The notes beneath the pieces were generated by a model. It was not told the DNA's origin. It saw only the letters and a program-made list of their open reading frames with translations, and made no database searches. Both the position numbers and the translations under genes were made by a program. From an archaeon (GTDB lineage: Archaea; Asgardarchaeota; Thorarchaeia; Thorarchaeales; Thorarchaeaceae), in NCBI GenBank assembly GCA_024275415.1, contig JAJRZD010000063.1, positions 1-45,034 of the forward strand: a DNA stretch of 45,034 bases. The letters run 5' to 3'. Positions within the stretch are counted from its first letter, which is position 1. Every line of letters begins with the position of its first letter. Shown here in pieces: positions 34,187 through 42,483 of the stretch.

Positions 34187-35329
34187 CTAGTACACACGGG
34201 TAGTGTATATCTTGCTTGCGATTGCCTTAGAGCCGTAATATACCTCGACTTTCAGACTAGCCTTTTCCTTAGACTCTGTCATGGGAACAAGGCTAAGATC
34301 CAACTGCCGGTCGCCCCTAGGACCAATCTCATGTTGCTCATTGGTTATCTCTGAAACACCGTCTTCTGTTGCCAATGTGACAATCACTCGAATGCCGATG
34401 ATGGTTGAGCTGGGATTTTTCACACGAATCTTATAGTTGAAGGCTCTCCCTGCAATCAATGCATCAGGTACATCTCCTAGAGAAACCTCAATACCAATTT
34501 TGCCTGCGGTAAGTGGCCGACCACGGGGCCATCGTGGTATTCTCTCCAACTCTAGGAGACGAGAAAGTGATATCTTCAACTGTCGAAGTTCCATGCCTAA
34601 TTGGTCAGCTGCCGTCCCAATATCAAAGGAGCCATCATTTGCCTCATAGTAATCGAGAACACGACGGTCGGACTCGATGAGGTCGCTCATTCCCTCAAGG
34701 ATTTTCAAAATAGCGGCAGGTAGTTCATGTGCCTGAGAGAGAGAAAAGTAATTCCCATTTTCCATCGATTCTGCAATCTTCCTGAATGACTTTTCTACTA
34801 GGGGATTGCAACCGATGATGAACCCAAAGACAGTCGATCCATAGTCTACAACTAGCTCTTGGACTTCATTGCACGGATCATATCCTTTAGGACAGCCATC
34901 AGGGAAGTAATCATCACTAAGAGAGTTGTATTTACGCCCATGAGGCGGAGCATCGCCCACAAGCAGAAGAACCTTGTATGCGTCCTTATCCCATGAGAGC
35001 TTCGTACGGGCATCATGCAACCCATCGGCTACTGCCTCGGGAGTGTCACCACCTTCTGAGGGGCGCAGTCGTGATATCTCATCATGGACTTCCTTGATGC
35101 GTGCAGAAAAATCAAAGACCTTGGTAGTATAGGTCCTGTCCTGTGGCGGATGATCCCTGTATGAAACGACCGCAAAGCGTATGGCAAGACCTTCTGTCTT
35201 CGTCACAATCTTGTCTACGATGTCAAACAGTGAATCCTTGACCGCACGGATGTCATCTTTCATTGAACCGGTGGTATCAACCACAAATGCTACATCTATC
35301 TTGGCTGTGTGAATACAGATCCACCCCAT
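34187..35329 (-). CDS. vWA-domain protein with winged-helix-like and beta-sandwich regions
   Basis: This 380-residue protein begins with a vWA domain (about 10-215) carrying an intact metal site, VVDTTGSMKDD, plus a SYRDHPPQD loop and LVGDAPPHG. These resemble vWA domains associated with alpha-kinases. A helical segment (about 240-285, ANDGSFDIGTAADQLGMELR) looks like a winged-helix motif, and the last 100 residues form a beta-sandwich (RAFNYKIRVKNPSSTI) of the CARDB or arrestin-like kind. The ATG at 35329 lacks a ribosome-binding site but has TATA-like CTTAATT about 20-26 bases upstream, suggesting leaderless transcription. An earlier in-frame ATG at 35437 would add a low-complexity leader and is unlikely. 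It is divergent from the cyclophilin-like gene. Confidence 0.75.
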   Translation of the reverse strand: MGWICIHTAKIDVAFVVDTTGSMKDDIRAVKDSLFDIVDKIVTKTEGLAIRFAVVSYRDHPPQDRTYTTKVFDFSARIKEVHDEISRLRPSEGGDTPEAVADGLHDARTKLSWDKDAYKVLLLVGDAPPHGRKYNSLSDDYFPDGCPKGYDPCNEVQELVVDYGSTVFGFIIGCNPLVEKSFRKIAESMENGNYFSLSQAHELPAAILKILEGMSDLIESDRRVLDYYEANDGSFDIGTAADQLGMELRQLKISLSRLLELERIPRWPRGRPLTAGKIGIEVSLGDVPDALIAGRAFNYKIRVKNPSSTIIGIRVIVTLATEDGVSEITNEQHEIGPRGDRQLDLSLVPMTESKEKASLKVEVYYGSKAIASKIYTTRVY

Positions 35330-35415
35330 GTTAGTTTGAGTCTGTGGGCAATTAAGCCTTTTCAGGAATAGGAACGAAGGAGATTTTAATGGATTCGGTG
35401 ACGAGATAGGTGTGA

Positions 35416-35796
35416 ATGACGATGAGCGAGATACCAATTACTTTTGAGTTTGAAGGGGGAATAACCCTTGACGGAGTTCTGGACAGGGTGATGGCCCCAT
35501 TGATCATTGAGGAATTGAAATCTAGAATGCCAATAGAAGGCAGGGCTGCATTTCTCAGGGGTGAGATGAAAATCACATTGAGTATCAATAAGGGCAATCT
35601 AAAACCTACTAAAAGCGTCAAACGAGGAGATATTGCCTACATGCCACTAGGGGACTCGCTATGCATCTACCTACAGGACATGTCTACATTTAGCCAAGTG
35701 ACTGTCATTGGTAGAATCAGGTCAGCTGATGAAGATCTTGATTCCTTAACTGTAGTTCGAAGAGGGAGTCTGGCGACGATAAGGTTAGATGAATGA
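35416..35796 (+). CDS. Cyclophilin-like fold protein (COG2164/TM1367-type)
   Basis: This 126-residue protein matches the cyclophilin-like family of archaea and bacteria, with the block VKRGDIAYMPLGDSLCIYL equivalent to the conserved GDIGYWPPGNALCIF pattern. The fold is a beta-barrel related to peptidyl-prolyl isomerases, but members of this family lack a proven isomerase activity. It is cytoplasmic, with no signal. The ATG at 35416 has GGTGTGA just before it; an ATG at 35422 is also in frame. It lies between the vWA gene (divergent) and the E2F-like gene (convergent, 2 bases apart). Confidence 0.75.
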   Translation: MTMSEIPITFEFEGGITLDGVLDRVMAPLIIEELKSRMPIEGRAAFLRGEMKITLSINKGNLKPTKSVKRGDIAYMPLGDSLCIYLQDMSTFSQVTVIGRIRSADEDLDSLTVVRRGSLATIRLDE

Positions 35797-35798
35797 TA

Positions 35799-36350
35799 TC
35801 ACAAACGTTGTAGGCTCTTCAAAAGATCTTCATTCGCATCTCGTTCAACTTCAGATGGGTCTACAATCATGCCGGACTCGTACGTTTCGAGAATCACCTC
35901 GAATCCAGAGTCAGCCACTCTCTTGAACCCCTTGCTTGAAAGGGATCTGACCTTCAAATGAGTAGTAGCGAATTCAGTCTTTTCTGAACTCGTAGTCGGT
36001 GGGACATCAAATCTAAGCTTGGAGGTCGTTCTTCTGAGAGCTTCTCGGGTTTCAGCCAGTTGTGTCTGCAAGTCCTTGCGCTCCTTGCGTTCAAATTCGA
36101 GTTGACTTTTGATGTCTTCAAACTCACTACGCTCTACATAGTCCTTTAGCTTGTCAATCCAGACTAGCGTAGTTCCGTTGAATCTACGACTCGTGGCAAC
36201 ATAATCCATTGCCTTTAGTACGGCTACAACATCGTAGACTCTACGTTTTGGGACTCCTAGCATTTCAGCTATCTCATCGCTCCGAATCCCTTCCTCCCCG
36301 GCGTTTTGAAGGAGCAAGATAGACCTCCGAGCAAGCTCGACCAATTTCAT
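35799..36350 (-). CDS. E2F/DP-like winged-helix DNA-binding protein with coiled coil
   Basis: This 183-residue protein begins with a winged helix whose recognition helix reads PKRRVYDVVAVLKAM (about 34-48). This closely matches the eukaryotic E2F/DP signature RRIYDxxNVLExxxLI, including the RRxYD core and the preceding bipartite helix (SDEIAEMLGV) and wing (FNGTTLVWI). Residues about 70-110 are a charged coiled coil, and the C-terminal 70 residues are a beta-rich region. The order winged helix, coiled coil, then beta domain is that of E2F proteins. It should bind DNA as a dimer, perhaps a transcription regulator. The ATG at 36350 has GGGGTG about 10 bases upstream; a GTG at 36362 is possible. 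A 17-base palindrome and a TATA-like element lie just upstream. Confidence 0.7.
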   Translation of the reverse strand: MKLVELARRSILLLQNAGEEGIRSDEIAEMLGVPKRRVYDVVAVLKAMDYVATSRRFNGTTLVWIDKLKDYVERSEFEDIKSQLEFERKERKDLQTQLAETREALRRTTSKLRFDVPPTTSSEKTEFATTHLKVRSLSSKGFKRVADSGFEVILETYESGMIVDPSEVERDANEDLLKSLQRL

Positions 36351-36392
36351 ATTCCAAAGCACCCCATACAGAATCCGATGATAGGCTCACCT

Positions 36393-36430
36393 GCTATCTT
36401 CAAGATAGCTTCCCAAGGTACTATTTAATG
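36393..36430 (-). promoter_or_regulatory. Promoter and palindromic operator of the E2F/DP-like gene
   Basis: GCTATCTT and AAGATAGC (36393-36400 and 36402-36409) form a perfect 8-bp inverted repeat around one base. The minus-strand TATA-like CATTAAATAG is at 36421-36430. This places the likely transcription start near 36400, inside the palindrome, the classic position for autorepression. Further upstream, TTTCGCGG at 36462-36469 fits the relaxed E2F consensus WTTSSCSS. Confidence 0.45.
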
Positions 36431-36653
36431 GTTTGTGTTATTCCGTTTTTTGTTGTCGGTTTTTCGCGGGTAATACAGCTTTCGAAAAATGTTAGTTAAG
36501 ATTTTTAGATAGTGTCTTCAAAAAATCGAAATCATACTCCATTGAGAGTGGCAGAGTGATTGGTATTTGAGGTGATGTGTACACCGACAATTTCTTAACA
36601 GGGCATAAGGAGGGCCAGCCCAGATTTGACATTACGCCACGAGGGTGGATGCA

Positions 36654-37985
36654 ATGAGTCGAAAGAAAGTAATAATTATGGGTGCTGCGGGTCGCGACTT
36701 CCATAATTTCAACGTGTTTTTCAGAAACAACGAGAATTACGAGGTTGTTGCTTTTACTGCTGAACAGATTCCTGGCATAGGTGACAGGATATACCCTCCC
36801 GAACTCTCAGGGGAGTTGTATCCCGATGGAATCAAGATATATCCTGAGGAGCAACTGCCTGAGCTGATCGAGAAGTTCCAAGTGGAACAATGTATTCTTG
36901 CCTACTCGGATTTGTCATACGACACTGTCGGACATAAAATCGCATGGGTGAACTCTTTAGGAGCAGACATCCGACTAATGGGAACAAATACCACCATGAT
37001 CAAGAGCAACAAGCCCGTTATCGCTGTGTGTGCAGTCAGGACAGGTTGTGGGAAAAGTCAGACCTCGCGACGAGTAAACAAGATCCTCGTTGATATGGGT
37101 CTCAAACCTGTGAACATCAGACATCCGATGCCATACGACCCAGACTTGACAACACAGATTGCTCAGCGTTACGAAAAGCTCGAAGATATGGACAAATACA
37201 ACTGCACCATCGAAGAGCGCGAAGAATATGAACCTATGATCAACATGGGTGTTATCCTATACGCTGGAGTTGACTATGGCAAGATTCTGGAGCAGGCTGA
37301 GCAAGAAGCAGACGTGATTACTTGGGACGGAGGAAACAACGACTTCCCATTCTACAAACCAGACCTTCTCATCGTGATTGCAGATCCGCACAGGCCCGGA
37401 CATGAGATCGAATATTATCCTGGTGAAACAAACCTGAGGATGGCCGATGTGGTTGTAATAAATAAGGTCGAAACAGCTGACTATGAAGATGTCGAATATG
37501 TACGAGAGAACATCCTCTGGGCAAACCCAGATGCGATGGTCATCGATGCTGCATCACCTGTTGTTATCGAAGACCTTAGCATTATCAAGGGCAAAAGAGT
37601 TATCGTTGTGGAGGACGGCCCTACAGTGACCCATGGTGACATGCCATACGGCGCAGGGTATATCGCTGCACGTAAAGCAGGAGCAATCATAGTAGATCCT
37701 CGGCCCTTCGCGGTAGGAAGTATAAAAGAAACTTTCGAGAAGTATTCACACCTTGAAGATGTCCTCCCTGCAATGGGTTATGGGAAGAAACAGATCGAGG
37801 AACTTGAGAAGACTATCAATGCAGCAGATGTTGATGCTGTCGTTATTGGTACTCCAATCGACCTTGGGAAGCTGATAAAGATCAACAAGCCAGCCACAAG
37901 GATTCGATATGATCTTCAGGAAATCGGAAGACCGAATCTTGAGGATGTCCTAATGGACTTTGTAAAGAAACATAATCTGAAATGA
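36654..37985 (+). CDS. Cyclic 2,3-diphosphoglycerate synthetase-like P-loop GTPase (COG2403)
   Basis: This 443-residue protein has an N-terminal nucleotide-fold opening (KVIIMGAAGRDFHNFN) and a central P-loop (CAVRTGCGKSQTSRRV), followed by WDGGNND and VINKVETAD, the latter resembling an NKxD specificity motif. It matches the COG2403 group, which includes the synthetase for cyclic 2,3-diphosphoglycerate, an archaeal compatible solute. I cannot tell whether this member makes that solute or is a related GTPase. The ATG at 36654 follows GAGGGTGGAT by 3 bases; a GTG at 36645 overlaps that site. The gene ends at a strong hairpin terminator. Confidence 0.8.
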   Translation: MSRKKVIIMGAAGRDFHNFNVFFRNNENYEVVAFTAEQIPGIGDRIYPPELSGELYPDGIKIYPEEQLPELIEKFQVEQCILAYSDLSYDTVGHKIAWVNSLGADIRLMGTNTTMIKSNKPVIAVCAVRTGCGKSQTSRRVNKILVDMGLKPVNIRHPMPYDPDLTTQIAQRYEKLEDMDKYNCTIEEREEYEPMINMGVILYAGVDYGKILEQAEQEADVITWDGGNNDFPFYKPDLLIVIADPHRPGHEIEYYPGETNLRMADVVVINKVETADYEDVEYVRENILWANPDAMVIDAASPVVIEDLSIIKGKRVIVVEDGPTVTHGDMPYGAGYIAARKAGAIIVDPRPFAVGSIKETFEKYSHLEDVLPAMGYGKKQIEELEKTINAADVDAVVIGTPIDLGKLIKINKPATRIRYDLQEIGRPNLEDVLMDFVKKHNLK

Positions 37986-37986
37986 A

Positions 37987-38031
37987 GGAGAGAGTCCGGC
38001 TCGATCCGGACACCCTCCAGTCCCTTTTTTT
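37987..38031 (+). terminator. Hairpin terminator after the cDPG synthetase-like gene
   Basis: GTCCGG (37994-37999) and CCGGAC (38006-38011) form a 6-bp stem with a 6-base loop. Extending outward with two mismatches, GGAG and CTCC also pair, giving 11 of 13 pairs. A T7 run lies at 38025-38031, just at the end of the convergent membrane-protein gene. Confidence 0.75.
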
Positions 38032-38935
38032 ATCCATCCCTAGTATTGTCGGGCCGTGTCACCAAATCGGCATACACAAGCGTGAGAAATACATACATCA
38101 CTGGTCCGAGTAGGAGATTTGTGAGAATTGTCACTATCAGAGATGCTGTTTCAGCTCCAATCACAGAGCCTACTACTGAGAGAAAGCTAGAGATGGTGAA
38201 GTCAATGATGAAGAGAACTACTAGTAATAATGTCCAGCCAACTACAATGTGAACGACTTTCCCACGCGTTAGTGCGAAAGAAGAATGGATGCTCTCGGTT
38301 GGGTTCTGTCTGAATGCCACAATAAAAACAGGTGATGTGATTATCCTAGTAAGTAGTATTATTGCGATGATACCAAAGACGATGTAGAGGGACAGCCCAT
38401 TGATCATAATCTGATAGTCTTCAGTATAGACCCCATAGACCATCATTGTTTGCCCTGGCGATAGACAAATTCCCCAGATGACCCCAATCAACAGCTGGAT
38501 GACGAGCATCGCTGCCAGATTAGAGAATCCTGATGATATGCTGTATTCGACGCTAGGAGCCCCCTTGGTCAGGTCATCAAGTGCGAATTTCACAATGCTT
38601 CCGGCAACGAATGCCGCCACCACAAGCCCGAGAAACACAAACACAGCTGATACACCGAGGATAACCGAATAATTTGAATCATTGATTTCTGGGAATAGTA
38701 TGCCATTCAGAATCTTTGTAAGAAGTGCCCCAATGTCGCTAGCAAATAGAGTAGTATCGAGGGAGCCATACATGGAATAGCCGACAATTGCCTGCAGAAC
38801 AACGAACATTGCAAGCGGGATACCAGCAATGATGACATAGGACTTTATGTTGCGAAGCCACAGTGCAAGCGTCTTTGTGAGCAGCTCTATGGATGAGAGA
38901 CCCTGCTGTACTTCTGGGAACGTGTCAGAACTCAT
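38030..38935 (-). CDS. Six-TM membrane protein (DUF975/GDPD membrane-domain-like)
   Basis: This 301-residue protein has about six membrane segments, starting at residue 32 after a polar N-terminal stretch. The segment SSFALTRGKVVHIVVGWTLL followed by LTLVYADLVTR near the end is typical of DUF975-type and glycerophosphoryl diester phosphodiesterase membrane-domain proteins, in which 'AFxxTRGxxWxILG' and 'LYxxLR' recur. The function of this family is mostly unknown, with membrane organisation or lipid-related roles proposed. It is convergent with the cDPG synthetase-like gene and has no operon partner on its strand nearby. Confidence 0.6.
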   Translation of the reverse strand: MSSDTFPEVQQGLSSIELLTKTLALWLRNIKSYVIIAGIPLAMFVVLQAIVGYSMYGSLDTTLFASDIGALLTKILNGILFPEINDSNYSVILGVSAVFVFLGLVVAAFVAGSIVKFALDDLTKGAPSVEYSISSGFSNLAAMLVIQLLIGVIWGICLSPGQTMMVYGVYTEDYQIMINGLSLYIVFGIIAIILLTRIITSPVFIVAFRQNPTESIHSSFALTRGKVVHIVVGWTLLLVVLFIIDFTISSFLSVVGSVIGAETASLIVTILTNLLLGPVMYVFLTLVYADLVTRPDNTRDG

Positions 38936-39029
38936 GAACCATCCTCATTTTCTTGTCATTCATTGCCGGTCTTATAATACCTACCAAGCTAAGTGTATGT
39001 CCGTAAGTGATTGCTACCAACCGGGTGTT

Positions 39030-40622
39030 TTATGCGGGCTTGGGCCGGATATCCAAAATCTCCATGAACTTCATCCCACCGGCTTTCTCCAGTAGCTGCT
39101 CGAATGTCAGTATTTTCACAGAAGGAGTGACCTCAGTACTCCGCTTGGTAACTTTCATTACTTCTGAAATCAATGCCGAATGGTTTCCTATGGCAGAACT
39201 CTTTGGTGCCACATAGATATTCAGGATGTCCATACTATAAGGGTCATTCATGTCCTCTTTTGCTACTTCGATCTGAAGCTCCTCTATATCTGAAAGAGCT
39301 AGCAAATCTGCTCTCAATGCGGTCAGATTGACAGTTGCGCCCTTAATCTTCTTCTCACTGAGCCCCATGACCTCCATCTGCATCTCGGTATCATTCGTTC
39401 GTCCTATGTCCCAGAAGAATGGGCCATCCAGTCCGCAGACCGGGCACCTGCCTCGTTCCTGATGGGACGCGACATCACCAAGCAAGAAACCTTCAAAGAC
39501 GGTCCCGGTGCTATCGAGATGGAACAGGGTCATATACCCAGATTCGTCATCCTCTACAAAATCGTACGTTCCATCATCATTGAATTTGACCAATTCGAAA
39601 GCGAGCATGAGCGGCGACACATTATGATAGGGACCGTGACGGGCACATTGTGCCGCAAAGGAAACCTTGCTCTCAGATGACGCATATCCTCCAATGATAC
39701 GAACCTCTTTTGCACCCTTTTCTTGCAGGATGTTCACAATATCATCTGCAACTGTATCGTAGATTTTCTCTCCAGCCAGATAGACAACGACCTTGTCCGG
39801 AGCTTCATATTTGGTATCAGCCATTGTCTTGAAGAAGCGGTTTCGGAGGTAACTGGGCATACCGGCAAACCCATTCACCTTGAAAATACCTGCCATCTCT
39901 ACCAATTTGTCACTTGGAATAGCTCCTCCGGCGCTGCTAGCCACATAGAACTTGGATATCTGTCCCAGTCCCACATTGGTCGCATGCCATCCCAAGTGCG
40001 GTGCATGTGGAAACAGATTCATGCTCACCATTTCCCAGCCTTGAGAAACCCAAGAATCCACAGCAATCTGTCCGGCTTTTGTGCAGTTCATAGAAAGCAG
40101 CTCATAGTCATATCTAGTAAGAAAGACCGGAGTGGGAAGCCCTGAGGCACGGCCTGAGCTGAGCCAGAACTGGAGAGGGGCATATTGGTAGGTCATCTTC
40201 TCTTTCAGCCGTTCCATGGCAGCAGACCCACCTATCCGAGTCTTAACACGAATGCCATTGTTCCGGATGAACCTGTATAAAGCACTCTTGCCGGATTCTT
40301 GTGCATAGGTCATCAGGTTCCTAGCAATCTCGGCAGGGGGGCGTTCACTTCCATCTACCTGAGTGGGGTTGAGTACAAATTCCCTCAAGTGATCCTTGTA
40401 TTCCTTTTTTCGCACAAGCGGGATCTTGTATTTTGCCCAATCTTCGATGCATGTCAAGTTGAACGGATCAATGTTATTCTCCTTGAAAAGCCTGCGATAG
40501 TAAGGATGATTTGGCCAGACTTGATATCGGATAAATGCTCTGAATTTCTTGTCCTGCATCTCCTTGATTTCATGGTGATTGGTTCTCTTTAGTTCTTGGA
40601 ATGTGAACGTCGTTTTTACCAT
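39030..40622 (-). CDS. PaaK-like adenylating enzyme (phenylacetate-CoA ligase family)
   Basis: This 530-residue protein resembles adenylate-forming ligases of the phenylacetate-CoA ligase group, which activate a carboxylate by adenylation before thiol transfer. The N-terminal NHPYYRRLFKENNIDP is the hallmark opening of PaaK-type enzymes. Later SSGRASGLPTP, ASSAGGAIPSDKL, GFAGMPSYL, GGYASSE and GRTNDTEM correspond to the nucleotide-binding and hinge motifs. A CPVCGLDGPFFWD segment places two cysteines close together, as in PaaK homologues that bind zinc. It is longer than the usual 430-440 residues. The substrate is unknown. The ATG at 40622 is the only good start. It stands alone, about 90 bases from the membrane-protein gene. 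Confidence 0.8.
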   Translation of the reverse strand: MVKTTFTFQELKRTNHHEIKEMQDKKFRAFIRYQVWPNHPYYRRLFKENNIDPFNLTCIEDWAKYKIPLVRKKEYKDHLREFVLNPTQVDGSERPPAEIARNLMTYAQESGKSALYRFIRNNGIRVKTRIGGSAAMERLKEKMTYQYAPLQFWLSSGRASGLPTPVFLTRYDYELLSMNCTKAGQIAVDSWVSQGWEMVSMNLFPHAPHLGWHATNVGLGQISKFYVASSAGGAIPSDKLVEMAGIFKVNGFAGMPSYLRNRFFKTMADTKYEAPDKVVVYLAGEKIYDTVADDIVNILQEKGAKEVRIIGGYASSESKVSFAAQCARHGPYHNVSPLMLAFELVKFNDDGTYDFVEDDESGYMTLFHLDSTGTVFEGFLLGDVASHQERGRCPVCGLDGPFFWDIGRTNDTEMQMEVMGLSEKKIKGATVNLTALRADLLALSDIEELQIEVAKEDMNDPYSMDILNIYVAPKSSAIGNHSALISEVMKVTKRSTEVTPSVKILTFEQLLEKAGGMKFMEILDIRPKPA

Positions 40623-40796
40623 TATAGATGACCCACCAGTAAGAGTAACTTCAAATTAGGAGTCAGACGAAATCCGGATAATAAAACTTGTGAGAGGCTG
40701 AGGAGTCTGCATTACCTAACTTCATATAGGAGAAAGTAATAATAACAGCAAAAGTATTTCACACCAATACAATAAGCACTTGTGGGAGCTGAACCA

Positions 40797-41228
40797 ATGT
40801 CCGAAACCGATGAGAAACTACAGAAAGGCATAATCGAACTTGAGAAAGGTAATGATAAGAAAGCATTCGGATACTTCAAGGATGTCTTCAAAGACAGACA
40901 GGAAAGGCTCCTGAAGAAAGTGCAAGACAACCCGAAATCACCCACATTGATGCTGGACGCGTTATATATGATCCACGCGCTTGTCTGGCTGAGAGTTGCA
41001 GAAGCAGGAAAAGAAAGAGGAAGAGCCCTCGAGTTGATGGGACAGGCAGTTGGCACTGTCGAGGCAGCTCGGACAGCACTGGGGCCACTCGTTTCTGGAC
41101 TTGCTCAATGGGCACAGGAGAAGAACATCAAGGCAGTCTACAACAAGGCCCGTGGTCTTCTAGCAGCTACGACTGACCTTGAGGATATGGCGAAAAAGGC
41201 ACTTGAAGCTCAAAGGAAGATGAAATAG
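40797..41228 (+). CDS. Helical (TPR-like) protein, function unknown
   Basis: This 143-residue protein is entirely helical, with alternating hydrophobic and charged heptad-like helices (KGIIELEKGNDKKAFGYF, then a Lys/Ala-rich end). The first helix pair resembles a TPR or HEPN-type bundle, but I do not recognise the family. The ATG at 40797 has GGGAG 8 bases upstream; a GTG at 40782 is an earlier alternative. It ends 5 bases before the convergent MazG-like gene. Confidence 0.55.
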   Translation: MSETDEKLQKGIIELEKGNDKKAFGYFKDVFKDRQERLLKKVQDNPKSPTLMLDALYMIHALVWLRVAEAGKERGRALELMGQAVGTVEAARTALGPLVSGLAQWAQEKNIKAVYNKARGLLAATTDLEDMAKKALEAQRKMK

Positions 41229-41233
41229 ATTTC

Positions 41234-41572
41234 TTATCGGCCTCCCATGTATTCCTTCCAATCCTTCGAAGGAAATCGTTCTGTCATTGTTTCCATCTCT
41301 TTAAGGACTGCCTCTTCAAGATCTATATTGAAATGGTTCGCGAGTTGTACGAAGAGCGAGAAAGACTGAGCGAACTCTCTTGAAAGCCCATCCTTTGTTG
41401 GTGCGTCATGGCCAAGCCCTTCTGGTTTGTATCCTTCCTCATAGGAGATATATCGTGAGAGTTCGCCCAATTCTTCAATAAGATGTACGAATATCTGAGA
41501 GGCACGAAACTTGTCCCAATCGCGTTCTTTCTCGAATTCGGCTTTACGCCTCTGGATCTCTCTCAAATCCAT
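41234..41572 (-). CDS. MazG-like nucleotide pyrophosphohydrolase-related protein
   Basis: This 112-residue protein has the helical core of MazG-type enzymes. The first metal-binding motif is EELGELS (ExxE), and the second is REFAQSF in place of the usual ExxD, so one acidic ligand appears lost. The family cleaves NTPs to NMP and pyrophosphate in house-cleaning; activity here is uncertain. The ATG at 41572 begins 1 base after the stop of the EMAP gene (GCATGAGATGG), so they form a coupled operon. A much longer N-terminal extension is possible in frame but overlaps the upstream coding gene and has atypical composition, so I rejected it. Confidence 0.65.
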   Translation of the reverse strand: MDLREIQRRKAEFEKERDWDKFRASQIFVHLIEELGELSRYISYEEGYKPEGLGHDAPTKDGLSREFAQSFSLFVQLANHFNIDLEEAVLKEMETMTERFPSKDWKEYMGGR

Positions 41573-41573
41573 C

Positions 41574-42269
41574 TCATGCCATCCTCTTCGTGATTTGCAG
41601 CACTTGTGCCCTTGCTTGAGCAAGTGATATCTCAGGCGGATTAGTAAGAGTGCCAAGGGGTAAATCATCAGGTAATGGTGTACTGCCAAGGAACATTGCT
41701 TCGCTGACATGGTTCATCATCTCTACAGGAGGGAGAACCGCACAGGCAAGTTTCACACCTGTTTTCACATCAGGAAGATTGGTGATAATGTTCCATATCC
41801 TTGTCCCATCTGTACACCTGCATTCGGAAAGCTTGTCGGAGCCTTCAACGGAGGAAATCTGACTTATCTCGACAGATAGAATATCCACTGCCAGTCCCGG
41901 TTCATCATCAAACTCCCTGAGTCTGGCAGGGAACCCTCTGACTATCCGCAGAGAGTATTCCACTTCAGCCAATACCATCTTCTCCTTTACAGTACTGGGT
42001 TTGTGTCCAGAGGACAGAGCTGCTCGGTACAAGTCCTCGAATTCAGCAATGGCCGAAACCAATTTCTGAGTAGCTTCAAAATCAGCCAGTATTTGGGAAT
42101 CTTGATAGGAATATTTCACCTCATAGAGAAGTCCTCCTGCTATTGCTAGAAGATCTCCTAGTTTACCATAGGAGATGTGCATCTTCAGCTTCCTGTTGGA
42201 AACAATCTCGTTCAATCTCCGTAGAGCGTCCTCAAGTATCAATACTCGAGCGTCTTTTGCGGTATCCAT
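41574..42269 (-). CDS. COG2517-type RNA-binding protein with C-terminal EMAP/tRNA-binding domain
   Basis: This 231-residue protein has a helical N-terminal region to about residue 120. The rest is an EMAP-like OB fold: GSDKLSECRCTDG (the SDKL block), TRIWNIITNLPDVKTG, LACAVLPPVEM, and SEAMFLGS, the equivalent of the conserved SEGMLLA. This combination is the archaeal COG2517 family, presumed to bind tRNA or other RNA. The ATG at 42269 is the start of the family alignment; an earlier in-frame ATG at 42455 would add 62 atypical residues. It is divergent from the longin-like gene and coupled to the MazG-like gene downstream. Confidence 0.8.
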   Translation of the reverse strand: MDTAKDARVLILEDALRRLNEIVSNRKLKMHISYGKLGDLLAIAGGLLYEVKYSYQDSQILADFEATQKLVSAIAEFEDLYRAALSSGHKPSTVKEKMVLAEVEYSLRIVRGFPARLREFDDEPGLAVDILSVEISQISSVEGSDKLSECRCTDGTRIWNIITNLPDVKTGVKLACAVLPPVEMMNHVSEAMFLGSTPLPDDLPLGTLTNPPEISLAQARAQVLQITKRMA

Positions 42270-42483
42270 TGCTATCACGCTCAGTGTCCATCTGAACCAC
42301 TGATAAAATCGTCGATGTGCAGGCATAGGTGGTCTGAAGTCTATATTAGCAACAGTTTTGGTGTGCAAACAGATTCTGTGTTGTTCTATCAGCCCATATG
42401 AACATAGCTCGGTAGATATGACCTGAAAAGTGATATAAAGAAAGAAATGGTACATTCACATAACCCTGTTGGAGAGACATAGA

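Noticed and set aside
35330..35437. N-terminal extension of the second vWA protein to an upstream ATG
   Set aside because: The 36 added residues are low-complexity and lack a ribosome-binding site; a TATA-like element sits correctly for leaderless start at 35329.
42270..42455. N-terminal extension of the EMAP protein to an upstream ATG
   Set aside because: The added 62 residues have atypical composition and do not match the family, whose alignment begins at the ATG at 42269.
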